Assembly: GCA_040901765.1 (NCBI GenBank)
Contig: JBBDYG010000063.1
Span: forward strand, 67,237 to 131,236
Source: JBBDYG01 sp040901765
GTDB taxonomy: Bacteria > Planctomycetota > Planctomycetia > Pirellulales > Lacipirellulaceae
DNA: 64,000 nt
Reading direction: 5' to 3'
The notes under the pieces are model-generated. The model did not search any database. It was not told the origin of the DNA and was given only the letters and a program-made list of their open reading frames with translations. The number at the start of each line of letters is the position of its first letter. Positions within the stretch are counted from its first letter, which is position 1. Shown here piece after piece: positions 1-8,329 of this stretch. Made by a program: the position numbers and the translations under genes.

Positions 1-737
1 CGCTAGAGCATCGGTTGCGATTGGCGACGCGGGGAGTTTCGTCGAGCGACACGCACCAGGTCACCGTAGCCGTGGAGCAAGTGCTGGCAACGCTGGCCAA
101 ATCGCGCCGCGGCATGGGGCTTGATAGCTCGGCGTTTGTGCTGCGCGAGCAGCAGGTTTTGTCGCGGCTGGCTCGCGAGTTTCGCCTGCCGGAGGAGCAA
201 CTTCGCGTGCGGCTGCGCGATTTACGACGTGGCAATTCGCGATCGGGCGGTGCTATCACGTCGGATACGGCAAGCGAGGAAACATTGTCGCCGAAGATTT
301 CCGCATTTGAAAAAGAATTGTTGGAACTGGCGTTGACCGATGGGGCTTACGCGCGCAAATTGGGAGCGAACATTCTCGCCGCCGAGTTGTCATCGCCCCT
401 CGCCCGCGGGCTTTACCAGTTGATTCTCGAAGCCTTGAAGCGCGGCGACCGGGTGGATTACCAAAGTTTAATGCTCGCCGTGGAGGATGCCGCTACGAAA
501 AGTTTGCTCGTCGAGCTCGACGAAGCCTGCCACGCCAAAGCAGGCAGCGACGCGAGCTTACGACTGCAAGATTTGTTGTCCCGCCGCGAGCGCGGTCACG
601 AGGATGCCCAGCGTCAAGAGGACTTGGCGGCATTTCGCGACAAGCGCTTCGATCCCCAACAGGAGGAAATCGCACTCGAAGAATTTTTCGCAAAGCTAAA
701 AAGCCGGCAGACGGGTTCTCTCTCCACGGATGGATAG
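1..737 (+). CDS. dnaG: DNA primase DnaG, C-terminal part (cut by left edge)
   Basis: The reading frame is already open at the left edge, so only about the last 244 residues are present. The visible part has the character of the DnaG C-terminus: a helical segment with LSRLAREFRLPEEQLRVRL, as in the end of the catalytic region, a basic linker, then a helical DnaB-helicase-binding domain. The catalytic TOPRIM and zinc-binding parts lie outside the window. The next gene is rpoD, which reproduces the classical dnaG-rpoD macromolecular synthesis order and strongly supports the call. The 145-base gap to rpoD contains the word AGTGGCAC twice and no clear terminator, so the two may be co-transcribed. 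Identification rests on context as well as sequence. Confidence 0.85.
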   Translation, partial: LEHRLRLATRGVSSSDTHQVTVAVEQVLATLAKSRRGMGLDSSAFVLREQQVLSRLAREFRLPEEQLRVRLRDLRRGNSRSGGAITSDTASEETLSPKISAFEKELLELALTDGAYARKLGANILAAELSSPLARGLYQLILEALKRGDRVDYQSLMLAVEDAATKSLLVELDEACHAKAGSDASLRLQDLLSRRERGHEDAQRQEDLAAFRDKRFDPQQEEIALEEFFAKLKSRQTGSLSTDG

Positions 738-882
738 AGTGTTTGCAGGCAGGCTCGCGAGTTGCCGCCTTGCACTAATGGGCAAGCCAGAAGTGGCACC
801 CACCATGCTTAGCCAGTGGCACTCGATTCGCGAGCCACACCCCCCAACGACGCACACGGATGTGCGCGAGGAGTGAATCGAA

Positions 883-2526
883 ATGGCCCAGGTTGATATT
901 GAACTGCGTGGTCTTCTCCTTCAAGCCAAGAAGCAAGGCTTTCTTACCTACGATCAGGTCAACGCCTATCTGCCGGATGAAACGTACGGCACGGAAAAAA
1001 TCGACGAGCTGCTGGCCGGGCTTGATGCGATGGGGCTGGAACTGATCGACGATTCGCGGAAGAAGCGGCCCGCCGAGGTGCCTGCGCCCGGCGATCGTTC
1101 GTATTTACTGGCCGATGGCATAGCGGTCCATAACAGCGACCCAATTCGGATGTATCTCTCGCAGATGGCGGAAATTCCGCTGTTGTCGCGCGAGGAAGAA
1201 ATTTTGCTGGCCAAGAAAATCGAGCTGACCCGCAAGCGGTTTCGTCGCAACTTGTTGCGTTCTCACTTTGCCTTGGAGGCGACGCTCAAGACACTGGAGC
1301 GCGTGTACAGCGGCGAACTACCGTTCGACCGTACGATCAAGGTCTCACTGACCGAGGGCTTAACGAAAGAGCAGATTCAGGCCCGGATGCCGCACAACCT
1401 GCCGACGCTGCGGGCACTGGCGATCGCGCAGGGCCGGGACTTTGCGGTGCTGGTCAACAAGTCGGCGACCGCCGAAGCGAAATCCGCAGCGAAGCGCCGT
1501 TTCTTTCGCCGCCGCGACAAGATGTTGATCCTCGTGGAGGAGCTAAGCTTGCGGACCCGACGAGTGCAACCGTTGATTCGTCAACTTGAAGAATACGCAC
1601 AGCGAATGAGCGAAGTTCGCGTCGAGCTGAAACGGCTCAAAGAAGTGGGCGCCCCGGCGGAAAAACTGGCCGCGGTCCGCTCGGAGCTCAAGATGCTGCT
1701 TGGCAAAACACTGGAAAGTCCCACGAGCTTGCGCCGCCGTTGCGAGCAGCTTCGCCGGCAGTACCGCGAGTTCGAGCATGTAAAGCGCGATCTCTCGAGC
1801 GGCAATCTGCGGCTGGTGGTGTCGATCGCCAAAAAGTACCGCAATCGCGGCCTAAGCTTTCTCGACTTGATTCAAGAAGGAAACACCGGCCTGATGCGGG
1901 CGGTCGACAAGTACGAGTATCGACGCGGCTTCAAGTTTTCGACCTACGCCACATGGTGGATTCGTCAGGCGATAACCAGGGCCATTGCCGACCAGGCGCG
2001 GACCATTCGTATTCCGGTCCATATGATTGACGTGTTGAGCAGGTTGCGCAACACGGCGAAGCAACTGCAACAGGTGCTTGGCCGCGAGCCGACGGCCGAA
2101 GAAATATCGGTCGCTGCCGACGTGAGTCTCGAAGAAACGGAACGGGTGCTGGATATCGGCCGGCATCCAGTTAGCCTCGACCGCCCGATTGGCGACGGCG
2201 ACGACTGCAGCTTCGGCGAGTTCGTCGAAGACCAAACGACCGAAAGCCCGCACAAGCTGGCGAACAACGGACTGCTGCGGGAGCGAATCGAGGAGCTACT
2301 CAAGACGCTTACCTTCCGCGAGCGGGAAATCATTCGGCTGCGGTACGGCTTGGCCGACGGCTACAGCTACACGCTCGAAGAAGTGGGGCGCATCTTCAAG
2401 GTGACTCGCGAGCGCGTGCGGCAGATCGAGGCCAAGGCGGTAGAAAAGTTGCAAAACCCCGTCCGCAGCCAAATGCTGTCAGCCTTTGTACCCAATGGCC
2501 CAGAGATCACGGCCGCCGCGGCGTAG
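883..2526 (+). CDS. rpoD: RNA polymerase primary sigma factor (sigma-70)
   Basis: This 547-residue protein is the housekeeping sigma factor that directs RNA polymerase to -10/-35 promoters. Region 1.1 occupies about residues 1-75, region 1.2 starts near residue 86 (DPIRMYLSQM), and a long charged non-conserved insert follows. Region 2 begins near residue 307 (GNLRLVVSIAKKYRNRGL) with the aromatic melting motif FKFSTYATWWIRQAI. Region 3 follows, and region 4.2 lies near residue 507 (VTRERVRQIEAKAVEKL). Region 1.1 together with the insert separates a primary sigma from shorter alternative group members. The ATG is preceded by a GAGGAG ribosome site. The partner dnaG lies directly upstream. Confidence 0.97.
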   Translation: MAQVDIELRGLLLQAKKQGFLTYDQVNAYLPDETYGTEKIDELLAGLDAMGLELIDDSRKKRPAEVPAPGDRSYLLADGIAVHNSDPIRMYLSQMAEIPLLSREEEILLAKKIELTRKRFRRNLLRSHFALEATLKTLERVYSGELPFDRTIKVSLTEGLTKEQIQARMPHNLPTLRALAIAQGRDFAVLVNKSATAEAKSAAKRRFFRRRDKMLILVEELSLRTRRVQPLIRQLEEYAQRMSEVRVELKRLKEVGAPAEKLAAVRSELKMLLGKTLESPTSLRRRCEQLRRQYREFEHVKRDLSSGNLRLVVSIAKKYRNRGLSFLDLIQEGNTGLMRAVDKYEYRRGFKFSTYATWWIRQAITRAIADQARTIRIPVHMIDVLSRLRNTAKQLQQVLGREPTAEEISVAADVSLEETERVLDIGRHPVSLDRPIGDGDDCSFGEFVEDQTTESPHKLANNGLLRERIEELLKTLTFREREIIRLRYGLADGYSYTLEEVGRIFKVTRERVRQIEAKAVEKLQNPVRSQMLSAFVPNGPEITAAAA

Positions 2527-2558
2527 TGGTGCGGTGGTATGTCCAGGCACTGCATTTC

Positions 2559-2769
2559 AAGCCGGAGGCTTGGCAGCTATTAGCCGGCGGTAAGCGTTAG
2601 CGCCACCGCCGGTTAATCGCGCGTCACGAAACGAGCACCCTGGAAGGGTGCCAGCAAGGTCGCTCGGAACCGAATTGCTGCGACCCGCCGGGGTCGTGCG
2701 TAAGGGTGGGTTGCTGTCCGGTGGTGCGCTGCGCGACCACCGGCTAATAGCTGTCATCCCTCCGGGATG
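2559..2769. repeat. Nested mosaic of five hairpins (REP/BIME-like), TTAG feet
   Basis: This fills most of the 405-base gap after rpoD. In order there are hairpins AAGCC-GGA-GGCTT, CCGGCGGT paired with ACCGCCGG, GCACCCT paired with AGGGTGC, GACCC paired with GGGTC, CCGGTGGT paired with ACCACCGG, and CATCCC-TCC-GGGATG. The right half read on the minus strand repeats the plan of the left half, including the shared linker CAGCTATTAGCCGG, but with different, still paired, arms. No coding sequence was recognised here. Confidence 0.75.
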
Positions 2770-2931
2770 GTCAGTGTCGTACGGCAATCGGGTTCGTTGA
2801 GAAAACGGCTATTATAGACGGCGTAGCGTGCCACCCTGAGTTTGCTTGCGCAGCGCGGGGCTTGGCAAGAAGCTGCGTCCGGGCGATAACGAAAGGAGTC
2901 AAGCAGTCCGCTGCCCAGGGGGAATCTGTAC

Positions 2932-3639
2932 ATGAGCGTCACGGCCATCACTTTGCGCGAGTTGCATCGCATCCACGGCCAACTGGCCGAGTTGCGCGGC
3001 CGGCGCGAGCGCGGCCCGAAGCAGATTCAAGCGCACGAAGCCAGCGTTGCGCACTTGAAGGCGGAGCTCGAAAAGGCTCGCCAGACGGTGAAGCAGACCC
3101 GCGTAATGGTCGACAAGAAGCAGCTCGATCTCAAAGCCGCCGAGCAGCGGGTGGTCGATTGGAAAGTAAAGCTCAACGCCTGCCAGAGCAATAAAGAATA
3201 TCAAGCGTTGCAAGAACAGATCGCTGCCGCGGAGATGGCGGGAAGCGTGCTGTCGGACGAGATTCTGGAAGGTATGGAGCGGATCGACGTGCTGGACCAA
3301 GCGGTGGTGATTGCCCAGGGACACGTTGTGGCGGGAGAAAATGAGCTGGCCAAAGTTCGCGACAAGATCGAGCAGGCCGCCGGGCTGGTTGAGGGCGACA
3401 TTAAACGGCTGGAGGTCGATCTGGTCGCTCTCGAAACTGTGTTGCCCGCCGATTTTCGATCCGACTACAACCGCGTTGTGCAGGGAAAGGGGGCGGAAGG
3501 CCTCGCGCCTGTCGAGGACGGCGTCTGCGGCGGTTGCGGCAAGCAGATTACGCTGAATATGCAAAACGAGCTTTTGTTGTCGAAGCCGGTCTTCTGCCGT
3601 TCGTGCGGCCGGTTGTTGTACGTGCCGGAAACCGCGTAG
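2932..3639 (+). CDS. Coiled-coil protein with C-terminal C4 zinc ribbon
   Basis: This 235-residue protein has a long heptad-rich coiled coil over about residues 5-175, then a zinc ribbon with two CxxC knuckles (C199/C202 and C222/C225). The pattern matches the widespread zinc-ribbon, CT398-type family of bacterial coiled-coil proteins. Members are conserved, but I know of no established biochemical role; nucleic-acid binding is a guess from the ribbon. It is followed by a strong terminator and greA. The stop codon TAG is formed by the GTAG foot of the repeat beginning at 3636, so the repeat sits exactly at the gene end. Confidence 0.85.
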   Translation: MSVTAITLRELHRIHGQLAELRGRRERGPKQIQAHEASVAHLKAELEKARQTVKQTRVMVDKKQLDLKAAEQRVVDWKVKLNACQSNKEYQALQEQIAAAEMAGSVLSDEILEGMERIDVLDQAVVIAQGHVVAGENELAKVRDKIEQAAGLVEGDIKRLEVDLVALETVLPADFRSDYNRVVQGKGAEGLAPVEDGVCGGCGKQITLNMQNELLLSKPVFCRSCGRLLYVPETA

Positions 3640-3714
3640 GTCAGGCTTTCTTGCCTGACTTGCCCCGGTGAGAAGGCATTCCGCTGCTTGTCAGGCTGGA
3701 AAGCCCGACCTACG
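3635..3714. repeat. Double-hairpin element, GTCAGGC type, GTAG feet
   Basis: It reads CGTAG, hairpin GTCAGGC-TTTCTT-GCCTGAC, a 30-base spacer, hairpin GTCAGGC-TGGAAA-GCCCGAC, then CTACG. The second hairpin is close to the reverse complement of the first. The left GTAG supplies the stop codon of the zinc-ribbon gene. Copies of the same palindrome are at 8236 and 18743. Confidence 0.85.
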
Positions 3715-3765
3715 ATTTTCCCGCTTTACACGGCGCGTGGGGCGCGAAACAATAGTTTAATCGCT

Positions 3766-3803
3766 GCGGGGTTCCGTTCGCCGGAAGCCCCGCTTCTTTT
3801 TTT
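3766..3803 (+). terminator. Rho-independent terminator upstream of greA
   Basis: The stem pairs GCGGGGTTCCG with CGGAAGCCCCGC (one bulged G) around a short TTCGC-like loop, and seven T residues follow at 3797-3803. It would end transcription from the zinc-ribbon gene and isolate greA. Confidence 0.85.
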
Positions 3804-3864
3804 CTGCGCGAGAAGTTCCGAAAGCGTCTCGCAGGTAAATTAGCGTTTGTGCGGGAGTGGTGCG

Positions 3865-4350
3865 ATGAGTGTAAGCGACCTGGTGCCGATGACCCGAACC
3901 GGCTACGACAAGCTCAAGGCCGATCTGAACGACATGGAAAACGTCCAGATGCCCGAGGTGGCCAAGCGAATTGCCGAGGCCCGGTCCGAGGGCGACCTAA
4001 GCGAAAACGCGGAGTATCACGGTGCCCGCGAGACGCAGGGGATGCTCCAAGCCAGGATTAACTTACTCAAGGACAAGCTGGCCCGCGCCACGCTAGTCGA
4101 TACTTCTAAACTTCCCCGCGATCAGGTGGTGTTTGGCTGCACGGTGACGGTCAAGGACTTAGACTTCGGCGATTCGGAGGAATTCACGCTTGTCGGCGCA
4201 GGAGAAGAGGATTACGACGAAGGAAAGATCAATGTCGCCAGCCCGCTTGCACAGGGCTTAATCGGTAAAAAGGTTGGCGATCGAGTAGAGGTCGAAGTCC
4301 CCGCCGGCACGAATCGCTTCGAGGTGCTGGAGATTCGGTTTGACGATTAG
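3865..4350 (+). CDS. greA: Transcription elongation factor GreA
   Basis: This 161-residue protein matches GreA in length and layout. It has an N-terminal coiled-coil hairpin (PMTRTGYDKLKADLNDM, then RIAEARSEGDLSENAEYHGARE) whose acidic tip enters the RNA polymerase secondary channel to trigger cleavage of backtracked RNA. A C-terminal FKBP-like domain follows (SPLAQGLIGKKVGDRVEVEVP). I start it at the ATG at 3865 because family members begin close to the PMT motif and GGGAG lies just upstream. A TTG at 3847 would add only six residues. It is isolated from the previous gene by a terminator. Confidence 0.96.
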   Translation: MSVSDLVPMTRTGYDKLKADLNDMENVQMPEVAKRIAEARSEGDLSENAEYHGARETQGMLQARINLLKDKLARATLVDTSKLPRDQVVFGCTVTVKDLDFGDSEEFTLVGAGEEDYDEGKINVASPLAQGLIGKKVGDRVEVEVPAGTNRFEVLEIRFDD

Positions 4351-4360
4351 GGCTGGTCAT

Positions 4361-4412
4361 GTAGACGAGTCTCTCCGAGACTCGTAATCGCGTCTCGGAG
4401 AGACGCGACCAC
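4361..4412. repeat. Double-hairpin element, GAGTCTC type, GTAG/GTGG feet
   Basis: A GTAG foot is followed by hairpin ACGAGTCTC-TCC-GAGACTCGT, the linker AAT, hairpin CGCGTCTC-GGA-GAGACGCG, and a closing CCAC (GTGG on the other strand). The two hairpin cores are reverse complements of each other. It lies between greA and the next gene. Confidence 0.8.
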
Positions 4413-4433
4413 GTATGGCTAAACGAGTTTGTC

Positions 4434-5237
4434 ATGGACGGACAACGAACACCCCGCGCGCTCGTGATCGGCAACGCCGAGCACACGGATTTTACCGATG
4501 CGCGGGCCGAGTTGCGCTGCACGGCGCGGGTCTGGTTCGTTCCCGACGGCGATTACGCCCAGGCTTGGCTCGAAGCGAATCGGTCCGTCGATTGGATTGT
4601 GCTCGTTCAATCCCGGCCGGGTGAGTTGCCACGAGACATAGTCGATCGGTTGCGGCCTTACGCCGGGGAAGCGAGATTCGTTTCACTATTGGGAAGCTGG
4701 TGCGAGGGCGAGCTGCGGACCGGCCAACCGTGGCCCGATGTGGCGCGGCGCTACTGGTACGCATTCCCTAGCTGGTGGCGATCGAGTGGAATTGGCTCCA
4801 GTGCGAATTCACTCGCCGCGGCGAGGGGCACCCGACCGGGGATCGTCGTGGTTTCGACGGTTGATCTGGAATCGGCCGCCGCTTTGATCGATGCCTTAGC
4901 GATCGAAGGCTTCAGCGTCACCTGGTGGCCGCGCCACCACGCAATGCTACAAATGAAGGGCGTTCAAGCCGCGATTTGGGTCGGCGGGCAACTCAGTGGA
5001 ACGGAAGCGCTAGGGCTGGACGCGTTCTGCCAACGGATGCGAAGCGAGCGCGCACCCGTCGTGGCACTGCTCGATTTTCCGCGCCGTGATCGCTTCGAGA
5101 TTGCCAAGCGAATCGGCGTCGCGGAAGTGCTGGGCAAGCCTTGGCTAACCGCTGAGTTGTCGCACACGCTGCTGCGACTGATGCGCGATTCTCGGGAAGC
5201 TAAAGATATTCACATTCCTGGACTTCGGTCCGCATAA
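4434..5237 (+). CDS. Hypothetical protein with degenerate receiver-like C-terminal half
   Basis: I do not recognise a named family for this 267-residue protein. Two alpha/beta halves are visible. The second (about residues 140-260) has receiver-like order: GIVVVSTVD strand, AAIWVGG strand, PVVALLDF strand, then GVAEVLGKPW, where the K-P is reminiscent of the conserved lysine of CheY folds. The phospho-acceptor aspartate and acidic pair are not evident, so phosphorylation is doubtful. No signal peptide or membrane segment is seen. Its 3' end overlaps the convergent ImmA-like gene by 38 bases. Function unknown. Confidence 0.7.
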   Translation: MDGQRTPRALVIGNAEHTDFTDARAELRCTARVWFVPDGDYAQAWLEANRSVDWIVLVQSRPGELPRDIVDRLRPYAGEARFVSLLGSWCEGELRTGQPWPDVARRYWYAFPSWWRSSGIGSSANSLAAARGTRPGIVVVSTVDLESAAALIDALAIEGFSVTWWPRHHAMLQMKGVQAAIWVGGQLSGTEALGLDAFCQRMRSERAPVVALLDFPRRDRFEIAKRIGVAEVLGKPWLTAELSHTLLRLMRDSREAKDIHIPGLRSA

Positions 5238-5955
5238 TTTCGCGTCGCCAGCCTGGTTCATGCACGGGCCAGCAGCGGACGCGAATCTGTCCCGCGCCGT
5301 CGCAGTTTGAGTCGGCCTCAGCGGGCTTTCCGCTGAGATGGGCCTGACGCTGGCAGTCCTCTTCGGCCCGTAACAATGGCGGGACGCGTAGCCCCTCGGT
5401 GCCGCGTCGCCAGACGCGCCGTCCGTGATCGAACAGGGTAATCACCGCCGGCGCCGGCATTTCGATCATCCGCCGCGCGATCAGCTCGTGACTTGCGGTC
5501 GCATAGCGAGGTTTCAGCGCACGAAGATCCCAGTCGAGATCGTGGCCGTCCGCCAGGAACCAGCGGCGGGGAAGCAGCAGTGCGCCGGCAAAGGCGTTGG
5601 CGCAGCGCTCGCGAAGGGGATCTTCCTCGCCCTCAGCGGCGATGTCCAAATGTGCCAGCATCCGCTGGGCCGCCCATTCGCCGATTTCGTGAGCGACCGT
5701 CCATTGCCGCCGCTCGGGCCGCTCCTCGGGTGCCAGTAGAATGGCCGAAGTGGTCATCGATTCCGCCCCCGCCGCCAGTCGGACGCACCGCCCGCGGTGG
5801 ACTGCCTGCGTGTCGGTAACCAAGGCCAAGCCCAGCCGCTGCGCCGCTAGCACGGCGTCGACGGGCGGCTCAATCACGCGCGCTTCCCACAAAACTTCGG
5901 TCACGGTCCGTTCCAGGGCGTCAGTCAGTTCCTCTTGAGTGATTTCCAGCAACAT
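5200..5955 (-). CDS. ImmA/IrrE-like (DUF955) metallopeptidase with altered zinc motif
   Basis: This 251-residue protein resembles the ImmA/IrrE family, zinc peptidases that usually cleave a DNA-binding repressor. The family core is seen as RRQWTVAHEIGEWAAQRM (H89, E90) and ERCANAFAGALLLPRRWF. The usual HExxH reads HEIGE here, so the second zinc-binding histidine is replaced by glutamate (E93). Activity is therefore uncertain. No helix-turn-helix repressor partner lies next to it. A good ribosome site (TAGGAG) precedes the ATG. The gene runs convergently into the preceding receiver-like gene and diverges from rimO across a 256-base gap in which I see no other gene. Confidence 0.75.
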   Translation of the reverse strand: MLLEITQEELTDALERTVTEVLWEARVIEPPVDAVLAAQRLGLALVTDTQAVHRGRCVRLAAGAESMTTSAILLAPEERPERRQWTVAHEIGEWAAQRMLAHLDIAAEGEEDPLRERCANAFAGALLLPRRWFLADGHDLDWDLRALKPRYATASHELIARRMIEMPAPAVITLFDHGRRVWRRGTEGLRVPPLLRAEEDCQRQAHLSGKPAEADSNCDGAGQIRVRCWPVHEPGWRREIMRTEVQECEYL

Positions 5956-6211
5956 TGGGCGACTCCTACGAATAAGTGAACATATTTATACTATCCGCGG
6001 GGATTGATCCGGACAAGCGCTAAATAATGAGATTCCCCACAATCGAGACGTAGCTCAATCCGCGGGAGTTCTGTGCTTGCGTGCTGCAAACCGCGGAAAA
6101 AAGCCCGCCCCTCCTCCGCGGCGGCCCGCGAGAGTACGATGATGGTTCGGGCCACCGCTTAGGGGCCGCCGATCTTGCCTATCTTTCCAAATTCATCGCG
6201 GGTGCTGGCAC

Positions 6212-7600
6212 GTGTCCATTTCATTTACCGACAACCTCACCCGCGCCACCGGCTCCAAAGGCCGATACGCCTTCATTAGTCTGGGTTGTCCGAAGAATTT
6301 GGTGGACAGCGAGCGGATGCTGGGCCGGTTGCAACTCGATGGCTACGAGCTTGTCGGCGATCCGGCCAACGCTGATTTCGCAATCGTCAACACCTGCGGG
6401 TTCATTGAAGCGGCTCGGACAGAATCGTTCGCTGCGATCGACGAGATGCTCGCGTTGAAGCGTCGCGGCGATCTGCGGGGTGTGATTGTATCGGGGTGCC
6501 TAGCCGAGCGGCAGCAAGCGGCGCTGCTTGTGGATCGGCCGGACATTGACCATCTCGTTGGCGTCTTTGGTCGCGAGGAAGTCACCAAGGTCGCCGACCG
6601 ATTGGTTGCCGGCCTCGACGAGCAGCGGATGGTGTTCCACCCCGCGCCGGCGCGGCCGCTACCCGACCGCGGGCGGATGCGGATCACGCCGCGGCACTTC
6701 GCCTTTCTTAAAATCTCCGAAGGCTGCGACCGGCTCTGCACGTTCTGTGCGATCCCTAAGATGCGCGGTAAGCACGCCACCAAGCCGATCGAGGAAGTCA
6801 TCGCCGAAGCCCGCGAGCTTGCCGCCGATGGCGTGCGCGAGCTGGTAATTGTGGCGCAAGACACCACCTACTATGGCATGGACCTGTACGGCGAGCCAAG
6901 GCTCGTGGAGTTGCTGCGCGAACTTGAGAAGGTGGAGGGCATCGAGTGGATCCGCCTGATGTACCTCTACCCGATGTACTTCAGCGACGAATTGATTGAC
7001 ACGATCGCCGGTTCCGAACGAATCATTCCGTATCTCGATCTGCCGTTGCAGCACGCGAGCGACCCAATGCTCAAGCGGATGCAGCGGCGGGTGAATCGGG
7101 CCGATACGCTCACGTTGCTCAAGAAACTGCGTAGCCGGATTTCGACTTTGGCCATGCGGACGACGTTCATCACCGGCTTTCCCGGCGAGACGGAAACCGA
7201 CTTTGCCGAATTGACGGACTTCGTCCGCGAGCAGAAGTTTGAGCGGCTGGGCGTGTTTACGTATTCGTTGGAGCCGGATACCCCCGCAGCCCGGCTGCCG
7301 GGGCATTTGCCGGAAGAAGTGAAGAACGAGCGACGCGACCGGCTGATGGCCGAGCAGCAAGGATTGGCATTCGCGTGGGCCGATCGGCAAGCGGGGCGGA
7401 AGCTTGAGGTGTTGATCGACGTTCCGGTACCGGGCGAAAAAAACGCCTGGGTCGGCCGCACCTGGGCCGACGCCCCCGATGTCGATTGCGTGGCCTATGT
7501 TACAGGAGAGGGCCTGCGGCCAGGAGCCTTCGTTCCCTGCGAAGTGGTCGCCCGGAATGAGTACGATTTGATTGCGGCAGCCGTGGGTAAACCGCGGTAG
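6212..7600 (+). CDS. rimO: Ribosomal protein S12 methylthiotransferase RimO
   Basis: RimO is a radical-SAM enzyme that adds a methylthio group to an aspartate of ribosomal protein S12. The 462-residue protein has the N-terminal UPF0004 domain (SLGCPKNLVDSERMLG), the radical-SAM cluster motif CDRLCTFC (C172, C176, C179), the downstream RLMYLYP and ITGFPGET motifs, and a C-terminal TRAM domain. The SLGCPKNLVDSE signature favours RimO over the tRNA enzyme MiaB. I use the GTG at 6212. pgsA follows after 24 bases on the same strand. Confidence 0.95.
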   Translation: MSISFTDNLTRATGSKGRYAFISLGCPKNLVDSERMLGRLQLDGYELVGDPANADFAIVNTCGFIEAARTESFAAIDEMLALKRRGDLRGVIVSGCLAERQQAALLVDRPDIDHLVGVFGREEVTKVADRLVAGLDEQRMVFHPAPARPLPDRGRMRITPRHFAFLKISEGCDRLCTFCAIPKMRGKHATKPIEEVIAEARELAADGVRELVIVAQDTTYYGMDLYGEPRLVELLRELEKVEGIEWIRLMYLYPMYFSDELIDTIAGSERIIPYLDLPLQHASDPMLKRMQRRVNRADTLTLLKKLRSRISTLAMRTTFITGFPGETETDFAELTDFVREQKFERLGVFTYSLEPDTPAARLPGHLPEEVKNERRDRLMAEQQGLAFAWADRQAGRKLEVLIDVPVPGEKNAWVGRTWADAPDVDCVAYVTGEGLRPGAFVPCEVVARNEYDLIAAAVGKPR

Positions 7601-7624
7601 ACCAACGACTCAACCGATAACTGT

Positions 7625-8239
7625 ATGAGCAATCCCGCAGTCACAAACGACAGGCTCGCCGTTAAGCAGAAGGTGTGGAACGTACCAAACCAGTTGACGG
7701 CTGCGCGGGTGGTGCTGTCAGTGATTTGCTTTGGGTTCCTGGCGTTTGATGCTTTCCGGCCGGCGCTGTTTTTGTTCGCCATTGCCGCCGGCACCGATTG
7801 GTTCGACGGCTACTGGGCTCGTAAGTACGGACAGATTACCCAGCTCGGCCGGGTGCTCGATCCGTTTGCCGATAAGGTCATCATCTGCGGCACGTACGTG
7901 TTTCTTGCCGCGGAGGTGGGTTCGGAGATTTTGCCGTGGATGGCGGTCGTGGTGATTGCCCGCGAACTATTGGTGACGGCGCTGCGGAGTTTCTTCGAAG
8001 AACGCCAAATTGATTTCTCCGCCAAATGGGCTGGCAAATGGAAGATGGTGTTCCAGTGCCTCGCCGCGGTTTTGAGCCTCTACAAGCTCGGCTGGTACGG
8101 AGACGTGACCGCAGTGCCGGATTGGCTTCAGTATTCGCTGGTGGCGAGCTTGTGGGTCGCCATTGCCACCACGATCTACTCCGGTTGGGAATACGTCCGC
8201 CTGGCGCTGAGCATGATGCGGAATACACGCGACACGTAG
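7625..8239 (+). CDS. pgsA: CDP-diacylglycerol--glycerol-3-phosphate 3-phosphatidyltransferase
   Basis: This integral membrane enzyme makes phosphatidylglycerophosphate, the precursor of phosphatidylglycerol. The 204-residue protein carries the full CDP-alcohol phosphatidyltransferase signature DGxxARx8Gx3Dx3D (DGYWARKYGQITQLG, then RVLDPFADK) near residues 60-85, and several hydrophobic segments follow. The start NQLTAARV is typical of PgsA. It probably shares a transcript with rimO. The stop TAG lies in the GTAG foot of the repeat at 8236. Confidence 0.92.
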   Translation: MSNPAVTNDRLAVKQKVWNVPNQLTAARVVLSVICFGFLAFDAFRPALFLFAIAAGTDWFDGYWARKYGQITQLGRVLDPFADKVIICGTYVFLAAEVGSEILPWMAVVVIARELLVTALRSFFEERQIDFSAKWAGKWKMVFQCLAAVLSLYKLGWYGDVTAVPDWLQYSLVASLWVAIATTIYSGWEYVRLALSMMRNTRDT

Positions 8240-8312
8240 GTCAGGCTTTCTTGCCTGACAGATGGCACGCGTGATTCCATCACGGCATGACAGCCGGGAA
8301 AAACCGGCCCAC
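8236..8312. repeat. Double-hairpin element, GTCAGGC type, GTAG/GTGG feet
   Basis: The left half is GTAG plus GTCAGGC-TTTCTT-GCCTGAC, as at 3636. The right half is a GCCGG/CCGGC hairpin ending in CCAC (GTGG on the other strand). Its GTAG supplies the pgsA stop codon. Confidence 0.75.
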
Positions 8313-8329
8313 GCGAAAACTATCCGCCG

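Noticed and set aside
2770..2931. RNase P RNA or another structured RNA before the zinc-ribbon gene
   Set aside because: The conserved GAGGAAAGTCC-type core of RNase P RNA is not present, and I could not form a supported structure.
2899..3564. A 221-codon minus-strand frame opposite the zinc-ribbon gene
   Set aside because: The plus-strand frame has the zinc knuckles and coiled coil; the antisense frame has none.
6201..6230. Sigma-54 promoter at TGGCACGTG near the rimO start
   Set aside because: The required TTGC box at the correct spacing is missing, and the site overlaps the start codon.
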